A DNA stretch of 64,000 nt from Bradyrhizobium sp. ISRA430 (lineage in GTDB: Bacteria > Pseudomonadota > Alphaproteobacteria > Rhizobiales > Xanthobacteraceae): the NCBI RefSeq assembly GCF_029909975.1, contig NZ_CP094516.1, positions 2,852,001 to 2,916,000 on the forward strand, written 5' to 3'. Shown in pieces: positions 6,511 to 16,470 of this stretch. The notes below the pieces were generated by a model. It was given only the letters and a program-made list of their open reading frames with translations. It was not told the origin of the DNA and did not search any database. The translations under genes were made by a program, and so were the position numbers. Numbering within the stretch: position 1 is the stretch's first letter; each line of letters begins with the position of its first letter.

Positions 6511-9500
6511 ATGAGCGACCTTGATCCCGGAGCTACATCACGGTCCGGTCGTCGCACCCCGAAACGGACGTCCAACGGCACCTCGGAGCCCGACTCTCGG
6601 CAGGAATTGCTGCTCGCGCTGCAGGCCGTGCGCAGCGGCGATTTCTCGGTGCGAATGAGCGGCGACTATCTCGGCATCGACGGCAAAATCGCCGACACTC
6701 TTAATGAAATCATTGCTGCCAACCAGCGCATGGCGCAGCAGCTCGAACTGGTCGGGCAAGTGGTGGGGCGCGAAGGCAAGACGCGCCAACGCGTGAAATT
6801 TGGTCTCGCCAGCGGCTCCTGGGCCGACATGGAAGGTTCGGTCAACACGCTCATCGACGACCTGTTGTGGCCGACGCGCGAGGTAACGCGCGCGGTCGCG
6901 GCGGTTGCACAAGGCGACCTGCTACAGACCGTCAAGCTCGACGTCGAAGGCCGCCCGCTGCGCGGCGAATTTTTGCAGTCGGCGACCATCGTCAACACCA
7001 TGATCAAGCAGCTCGGCGTGTTCACCTCGGAGGTGACGCGCGTGGCGCGCGAGGTCGGCACCGAAGGCAAGCTCGGCGGCCAGGCGCAGGTGCCAGAAGT
7101 GACCGGCGTCTGGAAGGACCTGACCGAGAGCGTCAACTCGATGGCGAACAACCTGACCAACCAGGTTCGCAACATCGCCGAGGTGACGATCGCGGTCGCC
7201 AACGGCGACTTGTCCAAGAAGATCACCGTCGACGTCCGCGGCGAGATTCTTCAGCTCAAGGAAGCCATCAACACGATGGTGGACCAGCTCCGCTCCTTCG
7301 CCTCCGAAGTCACGCGCGTCGCGCGTGAGGTCGGCACCGACGGCAAGCTCGGCGGCCAGGCAATCGTGCCCGGCGTCGCCGGCACCTGGAAGGACCTCAC
7401 CGACTCCGTGAACGCGATGTGCGGCAACCTGACCGCGCAAGTGCGCAACATCGCCAACGTCACCACGGCCGTGGCGCGCGGCGACTTGTCCCGCAAGATC
7501 ACCGTCGACGTGCGCGGCGAGATCCTGGAGCTGAAGGACACCATCAATACCATGGTGGACCAGCTCAACTCGTTCGCGTCGGAAGTCACGCGCGTCGCAC
7601 GCGAGGTCGGCACCGAAGGCAAGCTCGGCGGCCAGGCGCAGGTTCCCGGCGTCGCCGGCACCTGGAAGGACCTCACCGACAACGTCAATTTCATGGCGTC
7701 GAACCTGACCGCCCAGGTCCGCAACATCGCCGACGTCGCCACCGCGATCGCCGGCGGCGACCTCTCCAAGAAGATCACCGTGAACGTGTCGGGCGAAATC
7801 CTTCAGTTGAAGGAAACGCTGAACACGATGGTCGACCAGCTCAACGCCTTTGCCGGCGAAGTCACGCGCGTCGCGCGTGAGGTCGGCACCGACGGACGGC
7901 TCGGCGGCCAGGCCAACGTGCTCGGCGTTGCCGGCACCTGGAAGGACCTCACCGAGAGCGTCAACTCGATGGCCTCGAACCTCACCGCGCAGGTCCGCAA
8001 CATCGCCGAGGTGACGACGGCAGTCGCAGGCGGCGACCTCTCCAAGAAGATCACCGTGGACGTGCGCGGCGAGATCCTGGAGCTGAAGGACACGATCAAC
8101 ACGATGGTGGACCAGCTCAACGCCTTCGCCGGCGAAGTCACGCGCGTCGCACGCGAGGTCGGCACCGAAGGCAAGCTCGGTGGTCAGGCTCAGGTGCGCG
8201 GCGTCGCCGGCACCTGGAAGGACTTGACCGACTCGGTCAACTCGATGGCCTCGAACCTGACCGGCCAGGTCCGCAACATCGCCGAGGTCGCGACCGCCGT
8301 GGCGAAGGGCGACCTGTCGAAGAAGATCACCGTGAACGTGTCGGGCGAGATCCTTCAGTTGAAGGAAACGCTGAACACCATGGTCGACCAGCTCAACGCT
8401 TTTGCCGGCGAAGTGACGCGCGTTGCTCGCGAGGTCGGCACCGAAGGCAAGCTCGGCGGCCAGGCCGAGGTGCCCGGCGTCGCCGGCACCTGGAAGGACC
8501 TCACCGACTCCGTGAACTCGATGGCGGGCAACCTCACCGCCCAGGTCCGCAACATCGCCGAGGTCGCAACAGCGATCGCCGGCGGCGACCTGTCCCGCAA
8601 GATCACCGTGGACGTACGCGGCGAAATCCTTCAGCTCAAGGACACGCTGAACACGATGGTCGACCAGCTCAACCGCTTCGCAGGCGAGGTGACGCGCGTG
8701 GCGCGCGAGGTCGGCACCGAGGGTCGTCTCGGCGGCCAAGCCAACGTGCCGGGCGTCGCCGGCACCTGGAAGGATCTCACCGATAGCGTGAACTCGATGG
8801 CGGGCAACCTCACCGCCCAGGTCCGCAACATCGCCGAGGTGACGACCGCCGTGGCGCGCGGCGACCTGTCGCGCAAGATCACCGTCGACGTGCGCGGCGA
8901 AATCCTGGAGCTGAAGAACACCATCAACACGATGGTGGACCAGCTCAACGGCTTTGCCGGCGAGGTGACGCGCGTTGCCCGCGAGGTCGGTACCGAAGGC
9001 AAGCTCGGCGGCCAGGCCGAGGTGCCTGGCGTCGCCGGCACCTGGAAGGACCTCACCGACAACGTGAACTTCATGGCCTCGAACTTGACGGCCCAGGTCC
9101 GCAACATCGCCGAGGTCGCGACCGCGATCGCCGGCGGCGACCTGTCCAAGAAGATCACCGTGGACGTGCGCGGCGAAATCCTTCTGCTGAAGGACACGCT
9201 GAACACGATGGTCGAGCAGCTCCGCTCCTTCGCCGCCGAAGTGACGCGCGTCGCCCGCGAGGTCGGCACTGAAGGCCGCCTCGGCGGCCAGGCCGTCGTG
9301 CCCGGCGTCGGCGGCACCTGGAAGGACCTCACCGACAACGTCAACCTGCTCGCCGCGAATCTTACCACGCAGGTCCGCAACATCGCCGAGGTCACCACCG
9401 CCGTGGCACGCGGCGACTTGTCTCGCAAGATCACGGTCGATGTGAAGGGTGAAATCCTCGAGCTGAAGAACACCATCAACACGATGGTGGACCAGCTCAA

Positions 9501-12500
9501 TGCGTTCGCCGGCGAAGTGACGCGCGTTGCCCGCGAGGTCGGCACCGAGGGCAAGCTCGGCGGCCAGGCGCAGGTGCCCGGCGTTGCCGGCACCTGGAAG
9601 GATCTGACCGACACCGTCAACTTCATGGCGGCGAACCTGACCGAGCAGGTGCGTGGCATCGTCAAGGTCGTGACCGCGGTAGCCAACGGCGACCTGAAGC
9701 AGAACCTGACGGTGAAATCGAAGGGCGAAGTCGCAGCACTCGCCGACACCATCAACAACATGACCGAAACGCTCGCGACCTTCGCCGACCAGGTGACGTC
9801 GGTGGCGCGCGAGGTCGGCGTCGAAGGCCGGCTCGGCGGTCAGGCCAACGTGCCCGGCGCCGCCGGCACCTGGAAGGATCTCACCGGCAACGTCAACCTG
9901 CTCGCGGCCAACCTCACCTCGCAGGTGCGCGCGATCGCGGAGGTGGCGACCGCAGTGACCAAGGGCGACCTGACACGGTCGATCCAGGTCGACGCCCGCG
10001 GCGAGGTCGCGGAGCTGAAAGACAACATCAACACGATGATCACGAACCTTCGTCTCACGACGGACGTGAACACCGAGCAGGACTGGCTGAAGACCAATCT
10101 CGCCAAATTCACCAACATGCTCCAAGGCCAGCGCGACCTGACCACCGTCGGCCGGTTGCTGCTGACCGAGCTGTCGCCGCTGGTGAACGGGCATACCGGC
10201 GTGATCTACCAGGTCGAGAACGAGGACAATCCGCAGCTCCTGCTGCTCGCCTCCTACGCCAGCGACGGGGTCTATCCGTATCAACGCGCGTTGCAATTCG
10301 GCGAAGGCCTAATCGGCCAGTGCGCACTCGACAAGCGGCCGCGCTTGGTCGCTGACATTCCCGCCGACGTGGTGCCGATCAACTCGGCGCTGTTCCGCGT
10401 CGCGCCGAAGAATCTCGTCGTGCTGCCGGTGCTGTTCGAGGGCCAGGTCAAGGCCGTGATCGAGCTTGCCTCGCTCACCTCGTTCACGACGTCGCAGATG
10501 ACGTTCCTGGAGCAGCTCACCGACTCCATCGGCATCGTGCTCAACTCGATCGAGGCGACGATGCAGACCGAAGGTCTGCTCAAGCAGTCTCAACAGCTCG
10601 CCGGCGAACTCCAGACCCAGCAGCGCGAGCTGCAACAGACCAACGACCAGCTCGAGCAGAAGGCGCAGCAGCTCGCCGAGCGCAACGTCGAGGTCGAGCG
10701 CAAGAACCAGGAGATCGAGCAGGCCCGCCGCGCGCTCGAGGAAAAGGCGACCGAGCTCGCGCTGACATCGAAGTACAAGTCCGAATTCCTCGCCAATATG
10801 AGCCACGAGCTGCGCACGCCGCTGAACTCGATCCTGATCCTCGGCCAGCAGCTCACCGACAATCCGGACGGCAATCTCTCACCCAAGCAGGTCGAATTCG
10901 CCCGCACCATCCACGGCGCCGGCACCGATCTGCTCAACCTCATCAGCGACATTCTCGACCTCTCCAAGATCGAGTCCGGCACGGTGACGGTCGAGGCCGA
11001 GGAGATTCTCACCGCGAACCTGCTCGAGACGGTTGGGCGGCCGTTCCGGCACGAGGCGGAGAACCGCAACCTGTCGTTCAACATCGACGTCGATTCGAAC
11101 CTCGCGCGCAGCATCGTCACCGACTCCAAGCGCCTGCAGCAGGTCTTGAAGAACCTGCTCTCCAACGCCTTCAAATTCACGGCAGAAGGCGGCGTGCGGC
11201 TGAAGGTTGCCGGCGCACTCGGCGGCTGGAGCACGGATCATCCCTTGTTGAACGCCGCGCCGGCGGTGATCGCGTTCGAGGTAACCGATAGCGGCATCGG
11301 CATTCCGCTGGAGAAGCAAAAGCTGATCTTCGAGGCGTTCCAGCAGGCCGATGCCGGCACCAGCCGCAAATACGGCGGCACCGGCCTTGGCCTTGCGATC
11401 AGCCGTGAGCTCGCAAGCCTGCTCGGCGGCGAGATCCACCTGCGCAGCGCGCCCGGCAAGGGCTCGACCTTCACGCTCTATTTGCCGCTCAAATATTCTG
11501 GCCCGACGCTGGCGCCGCGCGCTGCCGCGCCTGCACCGCAACAATACAGCCAGCCGCCGGCGTTGCAGCCGACGGCGCCCGAGCAGCAGCGCGCCATCGA
11601 GCAGCTTCCCGACGACCGGCTCAATCTCGAGCCCGGCGATACCATCCTGCTGATCGTGGAGGACGATCCGCACTATGCGCGCGTACTGGTCGACCTCGCC
11701 CGCGACAAGGGCTTCAAGGTGCTGGTCGCCGCCCGCGGTGCCGAGGCGCTCGAGCTTGCCAAGCAGTACCAACCGACGGCCGTCTCGCTCGACGTGTTCC
11801 TGCCGGACATGCTCGGCTGGACGGTGCTGAGCCAGCTCAAGCACAACCCTCTGACGCGCCATATTCCGGTGCAGATCATCACGCTCGACGAGGACCGCCA
11901 GCATGCGCTGGCTCGTGGCGCCTTCTCCTTCGTCAACAAGCCGACGACGACCGAGGGCGTCTCCGCCGCGCTGACACAGATCAAGGAATATGCACGGCCG
12001 CGGCGCAAGCGGCTCCTGATCGTCGAGGACAACGAGGCCGAGCAGCTCTCGATCCGCGAGCTCCTGCATCACGACGACATTGAGATCGTGGCGACCGACA
12101 CCGGCGCCGGCGCGCTCTCGACGCTGCGCGAGCAGCCCTGCGACTGCGTGGTGCTGGACCTGCGGCTGCCCGACATGAGCGGCTTCGACGTGCTGGACGA
12201 GATCCGCAACGACCAAATGCTGTCGAACATCCCCGTGGTCGTATTCACCGGCCGCGAGCTCTCGGCGGAGGAGGATGCGGAACTGCACACCATGGCGCGC
12301 AGCATCGTGGTCAAGGGCGTGGAGTCACCGGAACGCTTGCTCGACGAGACCGCGCTGTTCCTTCACCGCGTCATCACCGAACTTCCGGTCGAAAAGCAGC
12401 GCATGCTGGAGAAGCTGAACAGTTCCGACGAGGACCTGGTCGGCAAGACCGCGCTGCTCGTCGACGACGATGCCCGCAACATCTTCGCGCTGTCGAGCGT

Positions 12501-12810
12501 GCTCGAACGGCGCGGCATGAAAGTGCTGACGGCGACGACCGGCAGCGAGGCGGTGACGCTGGTCGATTCCAACCCGGAGATCGCGATCGTGCTGATGGAC
12601 ATCATGATGCCGCAGATGGATGGCTATCAGACCATCGGCGTGATCCGCGAGAACCCAGCCTTCTCCCGCGTGCCGATCATCGCGCTCACGGCAAAGGCGA
12701 TGAAAGGCGACCGCGAGAAATGCCTGGAAGCCGGCGCGTCCGACTACCTCGCCAAACCCGTCAATACTGATCAATTGCTGCTTGCGATCCGCATGTGGCT
12801 GCATCGCTGA
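6511..12810 (+). CDS. Soluble poly-HAMP hybrid sensor histidine kinase with three receiver domains
   Basis: 2099 residues from the ATG at 6511, chosen for its GGGGGGAA ribosome site; an in-frame TTG at 6427 would add 28 residues. There is no signal peptide or membrane helix. Order: a diverged HAMP-like region (about 30-170), eleven tandem 92-residue HAMP-type units (171-1182; core [36 protein letters not shown]), GAF (about 1195-1345), coiled coil, HisKA with SHELRTPLN (His1432), HATPase (about 1540-1665), then receivers with acceptor Asp1761, Asp1883 and Asp2030. The layout is that of group III hybrid kinases such as fungal Nik1/Os-1, which sense osmotic stress through stacked HAMPs. It is followed 13 nt later by a REC-PAS-HWE kinase. 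A perfect EcfG element lies upstream. Confidence 0.93.
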   Translation: MSDLDPGATSRSGRRTPKRTSNGTSEPDSRQELLLALQAVRSGDFSVRMSGDYLGIDGKIADTLNEIIAANQRMAQQLELVGQVVGREGKTRQRVKFGLASGSWADMEGSVNTLIDDLLWPTREVTRAVAAVAQGDLLQTVKLDVEGRPLRGEFLQSATIVNTMIKQLGVFTSEVTRVAREVGTEGKLGGQAQVPEVTGVWKDLTESVNSMANNLTNQVRNIAEVTIAVANGDLSKKITVDVRGEILQLKEAINTMVDQLRSFASEVTRVAREVGTDGKLGGQAIVPGVAGTWKDLTDSVNAMCGNLTAQVRNIANVTTAVARGDLSRKITVDVRGEILELKDTINTMVDQLNSFASEVTRVAREVGTEGKLGGQAQVPGVAGTWKDLTDNVNFMASNLTAQVRNIADVATAIAGGDLSKKITVNVSGEILQLKETLNTMVDQLNAFAGEVTRVAREVGTDGRLGGQANVLGVAGTWKDLTESVNSMASNLTAQVRNIAEVTTAVAGGDLSKKITVDVRGEILELKDTINTMVDQLNAFAGEVTRVAREVGTEGKLGGQAQVRGVAGTWKDLTDSVNSMASNLTGQVRNIAEVATAVAKGDLSKKITVNVSGEILQLKETLNTMVDQLNAFAGEVTRVAREVGTEGKLGGQAEVPGVAGTWKDLTDSVNSMAGNLTAQVRNIAEVATAIAGGDLSRKITVDVRGEILQLKDTLNTMVDQLNRFAGEVTRVAREVGTEGRLGGQANVPGVAGTWKDLTDSVNSMAGNLTAQVRNIAEVTTAVARGDLSRKITVDVRGEILELKNTINTMVDQLNGFAGEVTRVAREVGTEGKLGGQAEVPGVAGTWKDLTDNVNFMASNLTAQVRNIAEVATAIAGGDLSKKITVDVRGEILLLKDTLNTMVEQLRSFAAEVTRVAREVGTEGRLGGQAVVPGVGGTWKDLTDNVNLLAANLTTQVRNIAEVTTAVARGDLSRKITVDVKGEILELKNTINTMVDQLNAFAGEVTRVAREVGTEGKLGGQAQVPGVAGTWKDLTDTVNFMAANLTEQVRGIVKVVTAVANGDLKQNLTVKSKGEVAALADTINNMTETLATFADQVTSVAREVGVEGRLGGQANVPGAAGTWKDLTGNVNLLAANLTSQVRAIAEVATAVTKGDLTRSIQVDARGEVAELKDNINTMITNLRLTTDVNTEQDWLKTNLAKFTNMLQGQRDLTTVGRLLLTELSPLVNGHTGVIYQVENEDNPQLLLLASYASDGVYPYQRALQFGEGLIGQCALDKRPRLVADIPADVVPINSALFRVAPKNLVVLPVLFEGQVKAVIELASLTSFTTSQMTFLEQLTDSIGIVLNSIEATMQTEGLLKQSQQLAGELQTQQRELQQTNDQLEQKAQQLAERNVEVERKNQEIEQARRALEEKATELALTSKYKSEFLANMSHELRTPLNSILILGQQLTDNPDGNLSPKQVEFARTIHGAGTDLLNLISDILDLSKIESGTVTVEAEEILTANLLETVGRPFRHEAENRNLSFNIDVDSNLARSIVTDSKRLQQVLKNLLSNAFKFTAEGGVRLKVAGALGGWSTDHPLLNAAPAVIAFEVTDSGIGIPLEKQKLIFEAFQQADAGTSRKYGGTGLGLAISRELASLLGGEIHLRSAPGKGSTFTLYLPLKYSGPTLAPRAAAPAPQQYSQPPALQPTAPEQQRAIEQLPDDRLNLEPGDTILLIVEDDPHYARVLVDLARDKGFKVLVAARGAEALELAKQYQPTAVSLDVFLPDMLGWTVLSQLKHNPLTRHIPVQIITLDEDRQHALARGAFSFVNKPTTTEGVSAALTQIKEYARPRRKRLLIVEDNEAEQLSIRELLHHDDIEIVATDTGAGALSTLREQPCDCVVLDLRLPDMSGFDVLDEIRNDQMLSNIPVVVFTGRELSAEEDAELHTMARSIVVKGVESPERLLDETALFLHRVITELPVEKQRMLEKLNSSDEDLVGKTALLVDDDARNIFALSSVLERRGMKVLTATTGSEAVTLVDSNPEIAIVLMDIMMPQMDGYQTIGVIRENPAFSRVPIIALTAKAMKGDREKCLEAGASDYLAKPVNTDQLLLAIRMWLHR
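7021..10056 (+). repeat. Eleven in-frame 276-bp tandem repeats encoding HAMP units
   Basis: Units begin every 276 bp from 7021 (for example 7297 and 9781), each starting with a Phe or Phe-Ala codon pair. There are no indels, so the phase is kept for eleven copies. The first nine are very similar; units 10 and 11 diverge in their second half ([24 protein letters not shown]). The alternating unit types suggest duplication of two-unit blocks. Confidence 0.95.
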
Positions 12811-12823
12811 GTGGGATCCGCGA

Positions 12824-14314
12824 ATGGACCACGAAAAGGTCAACATCCTCCTCGTCGACGATCAGCCGGCCAAGCTGCTCGCCTACGAGGTGATCCTGAA
12901 GGACCTCGGTGAGAACCTCGTAATCGCCTCGTCGGGCCGCGAGGCGCTGGAAGTCCTACTGAAGACCGAGATCGCAGTGATCCTGGTCGACGTCTGTATG
13001 CCTGAGCTCGACGGCTTCGAGCTTGCCGCGATGATCCGGGAACATCCGCGCTTTCAGAAGACCGCGATGATCTTCATCTCGGCGATCCAGGTCTCCGACA
13101 TCGACCGGCTGCGCGGCTATGAGATGGGTGCGGTCGACTACGTTCCGGTGCCCGTCGTGCCGGAGGTGCTGCGCGCCAAGATCAAGGTATTTGCCGAGCT
13201 CTACCGCAAGACGCGCGAGCTCGAGCGGCTGAATCAGGAGCTCGAGGACCGCGTTCGCGCCCGCACGGCCGAGCTGGAAAACTCCACCGCGAAGCTGCGC
13301 GAGAGCGAGCAGCGGCGCAGCATGGCCATAGCCGCCGGCAAGATGGGATCCTGGGACTGGGACTGGATCAACGGCGACTGGATGTGGGACGAAGGCCAGT
13401 ACCGCATCTTCGGCGTAACGCCAGAGACGTTCAACGTCAGCTCGGCGAACATCCAGGCCCTGCTCCACCCCGATGACGTCGATCAGTTCCGCCAGGCAAT
13501 TTCTGCATTCAACACCGGTGCGCGATCCTATGAGGGCGAGTTCCGCGTCAGCCGGCCCGACGGCGAGGTGCGTTGGTGCGTCGGCACGGCGGCCGCGACG
13601 GTCGACGCAAGCGGCCGGGTGGTGCGCGTGAGCGGCGTCACCGTCGACATTACCGAGCGCAAGCTCGCCGAGGAGCGGCAGAATCTTCTGGCGCGGGAAG
13701 TCGATCATCGCGCCAAGAATGCTCTGGCGCTGGCGCAGTCGATCGTGCGCCTCACCCGCGCCGACGAGGTCAAGGCCTATGTCAACGCGGTCGAGGGGCG
13801 CATCAATGCACTGGCGCGCGTGCACACCATTTTGTCGCTGTCGAGCTGGCAGGGTGCCGAACTCTCCAAGCTGATCGAGGAGGAGCTCGCGCCCTACTCG
13901 CTCGGCGGGCAGATCAAGCTCGCGGGCCCCGAGGTTCAGTTGCTGCCTGCCACCGCACAGACGCTGGCGCTGGCGCTGCATGAGCTGTTCACCAATTCAG
14001 CGAAGTATGGCGCGCTCTCGACACGCTCGGGACGGCTCGCGATCGGCTGGCAGGTCGAAAACGACGTCCTTTCATTGACCTGGGAGGAATCCGGTGGCCC
14101 AATGGTCAGGACGCCGAAATCTCGCGGCTTTGGCACGCGGAGCCTGCTCGCCAGCGTCGAATCCCAGCTCGGCGGACATGCCCAATTCGATTGGCGTGCC
14201 GAAGGACTGCTCTGCCGGCTGGAGGTACCGCTGACGCCGAGGGCTGCAACGTCGACCTCACCAGCGCAGCTCGACGCGGCCCCCTCCGGCCAGCTTCAAC
14301 GCGCGTCGGGTTAG
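12824..14314 (+). CDS. Response-regulator/PAS/HWE-family histidine kinase
   Basis: 496 residues. An N-terminal receiver domain (about 6-120; VNILLVDDQPA, acceptor Asp56 in ILVDVCMPELDG) is followed by a coiled coil, a PAS domain (about 165-285; MGSWDWDWINGDW, ending VTVDITERK) and an HWE kinase core with REVDHRAKNALALAQSI (phospho-acceptor His295), HELFTNSAKYGAL and GFGTRSLL. HWE kinases are typical of alphaproteobacteria, and several feed the PhyR/NepR switch that releases EcfG. It starts 13 nt after the poly-HAMP kinase, so the two are probably one operon. That kinase could phosphorylate this receiver, but this is inference. Confidence 0.9.
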   Translation: MDHEKVNILLVDDQPAKLLAYEVILKDLGENLVIASSGREALEVLLKTEIAVILVDVCMPELDGFELAAMIREHPRFQKTAMIFISAIQVSDIDRLRGYEMGAVDYVPVPVVPEVLRAKIKVFAELYRKTRELERLNQELEDRVRARTAELENSTAKLRESEQRRSMAIAAGKMGSWDWDWINGDWMWDEGQYRIFGVTPETFNVSSANIQALLHPDDVDQFRQAISAFNTGARSYEGEFRVSRPDGEVRWCVGTAAATVDASGRVVRVSGVTVDITERKLAEERQNLLAREVDHRAKNALALAQSIVRLTRADEVKAYVNAVEGRINALARVHTILSLSSWQGAELSKLIEEELAPYSLGGQIKLAGPEVQLLPATAQTLALALHELFTNSAKYGALSTRSGRLAIGWQVENDVLSLTWEESGGPMVRTPKSRGFGTRSLLASVESQLGGHAQFDWRAEGLLCRLEVPLTPRAATSTSPAQLDAAPSGQLQRASG

Positions 14315-14532
14315 CGCGAGGCGGCCGTCCTCATTCGCTGCACCGGACGCGGTTCGTCCGCGACGCGTCCTTCGAGCCAGGCTTCGGTTTGGGCCAGATC
14401 GCGCAACGCCTGCGCATAACGCCTTGCCGCGCGCTGCTCCGCGCCACGCGGCAGCTTGCGCGCCTTTCGCAGCATTTCGGCGGCCGCGTTGCGATAGGCT
14501 AGCGAGCGATACAGATAGACCACCTTTCCCAT
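14311..14532 (-). CDS. Small helical protein of unknown function (73 aa)
   Basis: Chosen start is the ATG at 14532 behind AAGGGA; an in-frame GTG at 14538 is possible. The product is a basic helical peptide (MGKVVYLYRSLAYRNAAAEM, then QRAARRYAQALRDLAQTEAWLEG) without signal or membrane segments. Its 3' end overlaps the HWE kinase stop by 4 nt, convergent. No family is recognised. Confidence 0.6.
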   Translation of the reverse strand: MGKVVYLYRSLAYRNAAAEMLRKARKLPRGAEQRAARRYAQALRDLAQTEAWLEGRVADEPRPVQRMRTAASR

Positions 14533-14624
14533 GATCACATGTCCCTTTTCTTTCTCCGGGACATCCTCGCAAGCCCGGCATGAACGTCGGATGAAGCCTC
14601 GCGTGACATTTCGTTCATCGGCCG

Positions 14625-14649
14625 GGAACTCGCCATCATCAGCCGCGTT
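14625..14649 (+). promoter_or_regulatory. EcfG-type promoter, perfect match, for the 14697 gene
   Basis: GGAAC (14625-14629), 16 nt, CGTT (14646-14649). The -10 element lies in the first copy of a 21-bp tandem duplication. Confidence 0.6.
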
Positions 14650-14676
14650 TCCATGATCATCAGCCGCGTTTCCATG
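14635..14676. repeat. 21-bp perfect tandem duplication
   Basis: The 21-nt unit at 14635-14655 (begins ATCATCAGCCG, ends TTTCCATG) is repeated exactly at 14656-14676. It duplicates the CGTT -10 element of the EcfG-type promoter, giving a second CGTT at 14667-14670, 37 nt from GGAAC. Confidence 0.9.
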
Positions 14677-14696
14677 CAGTTCATGGTGGCGGTTCC

Positions 14697-14957
14697 ATGC
14701 GCACGAAGAAAAAGCCGTCCGGCCTGATTTCCCCCACCGGTGCCATCAAGGTGATGACACATGCGATGATGGGCGCCGCGCTGGGACTGCTCTTTGGCCT
14801 GATCCTCATACTGGCGAATCCAGCGGTAGCCACCCTGCTCAACAATGGTGGAAGTCCGGCGATTTTCGGCTTCGTCATCACGCTGGTGACGACATTTGCG
14901 ATCGGCGCAGCCCTGACGGGAGCCGTGTTCATTCTCGTCGAGGACAAGGAATTTTGA
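14697..14957 (+). CDS. Small two-helix membrane protein (86 aa)
   Basis: ATG at 14697. A basic N-terminus (MRTKKKPSGLISPTGA) precedes two hydrophobic helices, about 21-43 (THAMMGAALGLLFGLILILA) and about 55-80 (AIFGFVITLVTTFAIGAALTG), and a short acidic end (VEDKEF). This is an inner-membrane protein, probably with both ends cytoplasmic. No function is known. A perfect EcfG-type element lies about 50 nt upstream. Confidence 0.75.
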   Translation: MRTKKKPSGLISPTGAIKVMTHAMMGAALGLLFGLILILANPAVATLLNNGGSPAIFGFVITLVTTFAIGAALTGAVFILVEDKEF

Positions 14958-14990
14958 AGCGCACGTGGAGGGTGCGAACGCGCTTTGATC

Positions 14991-15015
14991 GGAACTCTTG
15001 CGAAGTGCGGAGGTT
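14991..15015 (+). promoter_or_regulatory. EcfG-type promoter candidate for the 15054 gene
   Basis: GGAAC (14991-14995), 16 nt, GGTT (15012-15015), 39 nt before the start codon. Confidence 0.55.
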
Positions 15016-15053
15016 GGCTGCCTGCGTCAATCTAACTCAGGGAGTTCCCACGC

Positions 15054-15290
15054 ATGAAGACGACCAAGCTCGCTCTCGCCGTGATGTTGGCAACCGGCCT
15101 CGCCGCCGCGCCGTTCGCAGCGCAGGCCAAGTCGCACAAGGCCAAACATCAATCGTCGACGACGTCATCGCAGACGACGGGCGCCAACATGAAGTCCAAG
15201 GGTGGCGACGTCTCCGGCCAAGGCGGTTCTGGTCCTGGATCCGACCAAGGCGGCACCATGACGAACAAGGGCATGAGCAACACCAAGTAA
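15054..15290 (+). CDS. Small secreted Gly/Ser/Lys-rich protein (78 aa)
   Basis: ATG at 15054 behind AGGGAG. A signal peptide (MKTTKLALAVMLATGLAAAP, cleavage near AQA) leads to a low-complexity basic mature chain (KSHKAKHQSSTTSSQTTG, then GGDVSGQGGSGPGSDQGG). It is probably a disordered periplasmic protein. It has an EcfG-type element upstream and its own terminator downstream, so it is a single-gene stress unit. No family is recognised. Confidence 0.75.
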   Translation: MKTTKLALAVMLATGLAAAPFAAQAKSHKAKHQSSTTSSQTTGANMKSKGGDVSGQGGSGPGSDQGGTMTNKGMSNTK

Positions 15291-15312
15291 GCTCCTGCCG
15301 GAAAGACACGCA

Positions 15313-15338
15313 AAAGCCCCGCGATGACGCGGGGCTTT
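15313..15338 (+). terminator. Rho-independent terminator of the 15054 gene
   Basis: Perfect 11-bp stem AAAGCCCCGCG / CGCGGGGCTTT with an ATGA loop, 23 nt after the stop. Confidence 0.8.
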
Positions 15339-15443
15339 CCCGTTGAGCAATCAGCCGGTCTGCATCTCAAGCGGCGCTGCGCTGGAAATCGCGGATGGAG
15401 CCATCGTTCCCAATCGGGCGCGCACATGGATGTGCAGGAGTTC

Positions 15444-15644
15444 TCAGCGCCACATCGTCGGCGCTGCGGTCAGAGCATCCCGACCGGCCTGCCTCAAATC
15501 CTCCGGCGAGCAACGATCGCTTTGCACGGCTTCGCGCAGTTTCGCGGCGACGCGCTCGCGCGTCGCGATCGCGGAGAGCGGTACGTCGGCGCAGACCTCG
15601 TCGAGAACGGCCTGCAGCAGAGATGTCAGTTCGGCATCCGGCAT
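15444..15644 (-). CDS. Small helical protein of unknown function (66 aa)
   Basis: ATG at 15644 behind GGAG with 7 nt spacing. The product is helical and acidic-to-neutral (starts MPDAELTSLLQAVLDEVC, ends RDALTAAPTMWR) with one cysteine in each half and no signal peptide. It is first in a run of same-strand small genes with the ones at 15705 and 15908, though it lies downstream of them. Function unknown. Confidence 0.6.
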   Translation of the reverse strand: MPDAELTSLLQAVLDEVCADVPLSAIATRERVAAKLREAVQSDRCSPEDLRQAGRDALTAAPTMWR

Positions 15645-15704
15645 CAGCGAACTCCGACGTGTCGCGTTGCGCGCACGCTTTAGCTGCTTCGGATGTCCGT
15701 GATG

Positions 15705-15890
15705 TTAAGCCGGGCGCCTTTCGGGATTTGTCTTGACGAGCTGATCGAGCTGCGCCCGCTTGCGCGAGATCAGGAGCTGGGCCGCCGCATGGTCCAGGCC
15801 CTCGCGCTGCAATTGGCGGACAGCGGAGCCCAGTTCGAGAATCTCCGCGCGCAGTTTCAGAATCCGGTACGTGTCCGGGTCTTCGTCCAT
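15705..15890 (-). CDS. Small coiled-coil-like protein (61 aa)
   Basis: ATG at 15890 is preferred for its strong site GGAGG. The sequence (MDEDPDTYRILKLRAEILELG, then QREGLDHAAAQLLISRKRAQLDQL) is largely helical with heptad-like leucines. It lies 17 nt after the 90-aa gene on the same strand, so the two are probably one transcript. No family is recognised. Confidence 0.65.
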   Translation of the reverse strand: MDEDPDTYRILKLRAEILELGSAVRQLQREGLDHAAAQLLISRKRAQLDQLVKTNPERRPA

Positions 15891-15907
15891 TGCGCGCCTC
15901 CAAAGTC

Positions 15908-16180
15908 TCAACGGCGCGCAATCGCGCGTGCCGCTTTACCATCCTTCATCGGGCGGTGACGCATTCGGTTGGCAAGGTCGGGCAAGACATCTCCGCCGCC
16001 GGCCGCCTTCCACTCGCTGATCAAGAGATTGATCTTCCGCCGTAAGCCGATCTGCTCCAGCGCCCGTTCAGTGCAATCGCGATCGCGATTAAGGAGCTCG
16101 CGAACGGACGCCTCAACATCGGCCATCTTCAGCCTCAAGGCACTGATTTTACGTCGAATTTCATTAATTCTGTTGTCCAC
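15908..16180 (-). CDS. Small helical protein, possibly leaderless mRNA (90 aa)
   Basis: Reads from a GTG at 16180: MDNRINEIRRKISALRLKMA, then a basic helical body and tail (KDGKAARAIARR). The N-terminal 40 residues form an amphipathic helix with coiled-coil character. No ribosome site precedes the GTG. A sigma-70-like promoter (TTGACT, 17 nt, TCTAAC) ends 5 nt before it, so transcription may begin at the start codon. The promoter overlaps that of the divergent gene at 16235. Function unknown. Confidence 0.65.
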   Translation of the reverse strand: MDNRINEIRRKISALRLKMADVEASVRELLNRDRDCTERALEQIGLRRKINLLISEWKAAGGGDVLPDLANRMRHRPMKDGKAARAIARR

Positions 16181-16217
16181 GGCTTGTTAGAACAAAATAA
16201 GAACATATAGTCAAGTC
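16181..16217. promoter_or_regulatory. Overlapping divergent promoters
   Basis: Minus strand: TTGACT - 17 nt - TCTAAC, ending 5 nt before the GTG at 16180. Plus strand: TTGTTA - 16 nt - TATAGT, serving the gene at 16235. The two core promoters share the same AT-rich 37 bp, so they may compete for RNA polymerase. Confidence 0.45.
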
Positions 16218-16234
16218 ACGATTCAGGACGGAGA

Positions 16235-16435
16235 ATGGACATGCAGCTTCAAGGTAAATACGACGCCAAGATCTTTCTCACGGAGCAGATGACGCGGGCT
16301 CAGGGGCTCAAGCTGAAACGGCTGAGCGAAGAGGCCTACCAGCCCGCACAATATGCGCGGGACCTCTCGTTCGCCGAAGCCGCACGACGCATTCACGCGC
16401 TGGAGGCGGAGATCGAGCTGGCGAATTCGTTCTAG
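16235..16435 (+). CDS. DUF3072 family protein (66 aa)
   Basis: ATG at 16235, with an alternative at 16241; GGAG precedes both. The core FLTEQMTRAQGLKLKRLSEEA, then FAEAARRIHALEAEIELAN, fits DUF3072: a Thr-x-x-Gln helix, a K-x-L-S-E-E-A turn and a second helix with A-x-x-R-I-x-A-L. DUF3072 proteins are short, cytosolic and uncharacterised. It is divergent from the 90-aa gene with overlapping promoters. Confidence 0.75.
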   Translation: MDMQLQGKYDAKIFLTEQMTRAQGLKLKRLSEEAYQPAQYARDLSFAEAARRIHALEAEIELANSF

Positions 16436-16470
16436 GCCGCTGCGCTTGTAGACGCTTTACGCACGCTTTC

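Noticed and set aside
6922..10296. Very long open frame (over 1,100 codons) on the minus strand, opposite the HAMP repeats
   Set aside because: It is a by-product of GC-rich, stop-free repeated codons on the coding strand. Its translation is low-complexity and repeats with the same 92-codon period, and there is no ribosome site.
10879..12288. Long minus-strand frame opposite the kinase core
   Set aside because: It lies fully over the HisKA/HATPase/receiver region and has no family features.
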